Shown: piece by piece, positions 6,025 through 6,608 of the stretch
Numbering within the stretch: the stretch's first letter is position 1
How the letters are laid out: each line of letters begins with the position of its first letter
From: Methylococcaceae bacterium UBA4132
GTDB taxonomy: Bacteria; Pseudomonadota; Gammaproteobacteria; Methylococcales; Methylomonadaceae
DNA length: 6,608 nucleotides
Reading direction: 5' to 3'
Assembly: GCA_002380945.1 (NCBI GenBank)
Contig: DFWO01000077.1
Coordinates: forward strand, 726-7,333
The notes under the pieces: generated by a model
What the model saw: the letters and a program-made list of their open reading frames with translations, nothing else
Databases searched by the model: none
What the model was told of the DNA's origin: nothing
Position numbers and translations under genes: made by a program

Positions 6025-6342
6025 TTAATGCGCAGCGGAACAAAAGACTTCACGCATCATTTCGATGAGTTTGAGCATACGTTCATCATCTATAAAGTAA
6101 TAAACACGATTAGCTTCTTTTTTACAGCCGAGAATGTTTTTTTCTTTAAGAATAGAGAGGTGTTGAGAAATATTGCTTTGACTAGTACCAACTTGTTCAA
6201 CAATTTCCTGTACGCTGATGGATTTATTACCAAGCAGACAGAGTATTTTCAAGCGTAATGGATGGGACATGGCTTTTAAGCAGCGTGCCGCCTTAGCTAT
6301 ATCGGCATCATCATATAAAATGTGCTGGTCTTTAATGTTCAT
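6025..6342 (-). CDS. ArsR/SmtB-family repressor with a SqrR/BigR-type cysteine pair
   Basis: A 105-residue dimeric winged-helix repressor. The family signature is clear: LKAMSHPLRLKILCLL (22-37), the recognition region SVQEIVEQVGTSQSNISQHLSILKE (43-67), and the wing ending NRVYYFIDD (78-86). It has cysteines at 21, 35, 73 and 101. C35 (ILCLL) and C101 (EVFC) are 66 residues apart at the same structural positions as the persulfide-sensing pair of SqrR (41/107) and BigR (42/108), and both contexts resemble E. coli YgaV. The metal motif ELCVCDL of ArsR/SmtB is absent, so a reactive-sulfur or redox sensor is more likely than a metal sensor. It is the first gene of the minus-strand cluster, followed by the rhodanese, and probably controls itself and that gene through the palindrome at 6390-6409. 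No Shine-Dalgarno sequence precedes the start. Confidence 0.88.
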   Translation of the reverse strand: MNIKDQHILYDDADIAKAARCLKAMSHPLRLKILCLLGNKSISVQEIVEQVGTSQSNISQHLSILKEKNILGCKKEANRVYYFIDDERMLKLIEMMREVFCSAAH

Positions 6343-6389
6343 TATGATTACTAATGCTATGGGTTGATTTTAAAATAAATTCATCAGTG

Positions 6390-6409
6390 ATTGTTTGTAC
6401 ACAAACGAT
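6390..6409 (-). promoter_or_regulatory. Candidate operator of the ArsR-family repressor
   Basis: ATTGTTTGT (6390-6398) and ACAAACGAT (6401-6409) form 9-bp inverted arms around a central AC with a single mismatched pair. The dyad ends 48 bp upstream of the repressor start codon. ArsR-family dimers bind imperfect inverted repeats of this size overlapping their own promoters. GATTGT also occurs as a direct repeat at 6389-6394 and 6407-6412. The promoter itself is unclear: the AT-rich stretch at 6367-6380 could supply a -10 box, but no good -35 can be paired with it. Confidence 0.5.
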
Positions 6410-6608
6410 TGTCAGCATAATTGAGGTTGAGGCGTAATTGAAATTTCACGCTGTTAAAGACGAACTTTTAAGGACATTCTACTCAATCAAACATGAGTCC
6501 AATGAGGCTATTGATACCTATTGCTAACCCTATATCGCTAGTAAAGTCTTAACTGACCTTAGAACGCCAAAGTCAACTAAAAAAACTGAACATCGGGTAT
6601 AATATTGC
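6410..6608. other. Non-coding end of window, no gene recognised
   Basis: These 199 bases lie upstream of the ArsR-family gene and run off the right edge. The only start-to-stop reading frame noted is a 19-codon one from ATG at 6493, MRLLIPIANPISLVKS in its later part, with no convincing Shine-Dalgarno sequence and no firm homology. I see no terminator, tRNA or repeat. The region probably contains divergent promoters for the minus-strand operon and for a gene beyond the window. Confidence 0.5.
6598..6603 (+). promoter_or_regulatory. Possible -10 box (TATAAT) of a rightward gene beyond the window
   Basis: A perfect TATAAT hexamer preceded by GGG lies five bases from the right edge. A sequence 17 bases upstream (AACTAA) is a poor -35 box, so this is only a candidate. 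If real, transcription would start just past the edge, reading away from the ArsR-family gene. Confidence 0.3.

Noticed and set aside
6007..6258. 83-residue plus-strand reading frame opposite the ArsR-family gene
   Set aside because: Phenylalanine- and asparagine-rich composition typical of the antisense of a real gene, with no homology.
6493..6552. Short reading frame with the string LLIPIANP, possibly a gene remnant
   Set aside because: Nineteen codons with no Shine-Dalgarno sequence and no continuing similarity in any frame; too short to name.

Overview
The window looks like chromosomal DNA of a gammaproteobacterium. The best evidence is the run rhodanese-secB-gpsA on the minus strand, whose gene order and proteins match the yibN-grxC-secB-gpsA region of that class, although grxC is absent here. 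The sequence is moderately AT-rich. Combining an NAD-dependent formate dehydrogenase with a possible sulfur-responsive regulator would suit a sulfur-oxidising or methylotrophic lineage such as the Thiotrichales/Beggiatoa group. That placement is inference, not something the sequence proves.

Layout. Positions 1-902 hold the 5' part of an IS110-family (IS1111-like) insertion sequence on the minus strand, running off the left edge; its transposase carries a frameshift near 199-213. Positions 903-1135 are non-coding and contain the undetermined element boundary, a 7-bp inverted repeat and a palindrome just before the next gene. A LysR-family regulator (1136-2047) and a full-length NAD-dependent formate dehydrogenase (2147-3349) follow on the plus strand. 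A 15-bp T-N11-A palindrome between them is a good candidate for the regulator's binding site. A strong hairpin (3364-3404) closes this unit. Next comes an HPP-family membrane protein gene (3433-3940) that is clearly dead: two in-frame stops and two frameshifts, while its RBS, its HPPAG signature and its C-terminal YPKYW end remain readable.

From 6342 back to 4020 lies a probable four-gene minus-strand operon: a small ArsR-family repressor, a membrane-anchored rhodanese, the export chaperone SecB and glycerol-3-phosphate dehydrogenase GpsA. The ArsR protein has two cysteines, 35 and 101, with the same spacing as the dithiol pair of the persulfide sensors SqrR and BigR. A 20-bp palindrome about 50 bp upstream of its start is a plausible autoregulatory operator. 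The last 200 bases hold no recognisable gene, only a TATAAT hexamer at the right edge.

How the genes work together: the LysR-formate dehydrogenase pair would oxidise formate to CO2 and supply NADH under dedicated control. The minus-strand cluster joins housekeeping functions (protein export, phospholipid precursor synthesis) to a possible reactive-sulfur sensing module. I see no CRISPR array, tRNA, rRNA, toxin-antitoxin or defence system, and no wholly new system. The points most worth following are the regulator-rhodanese-secB arrangement, the candidate operators and the decaying HPP gene.
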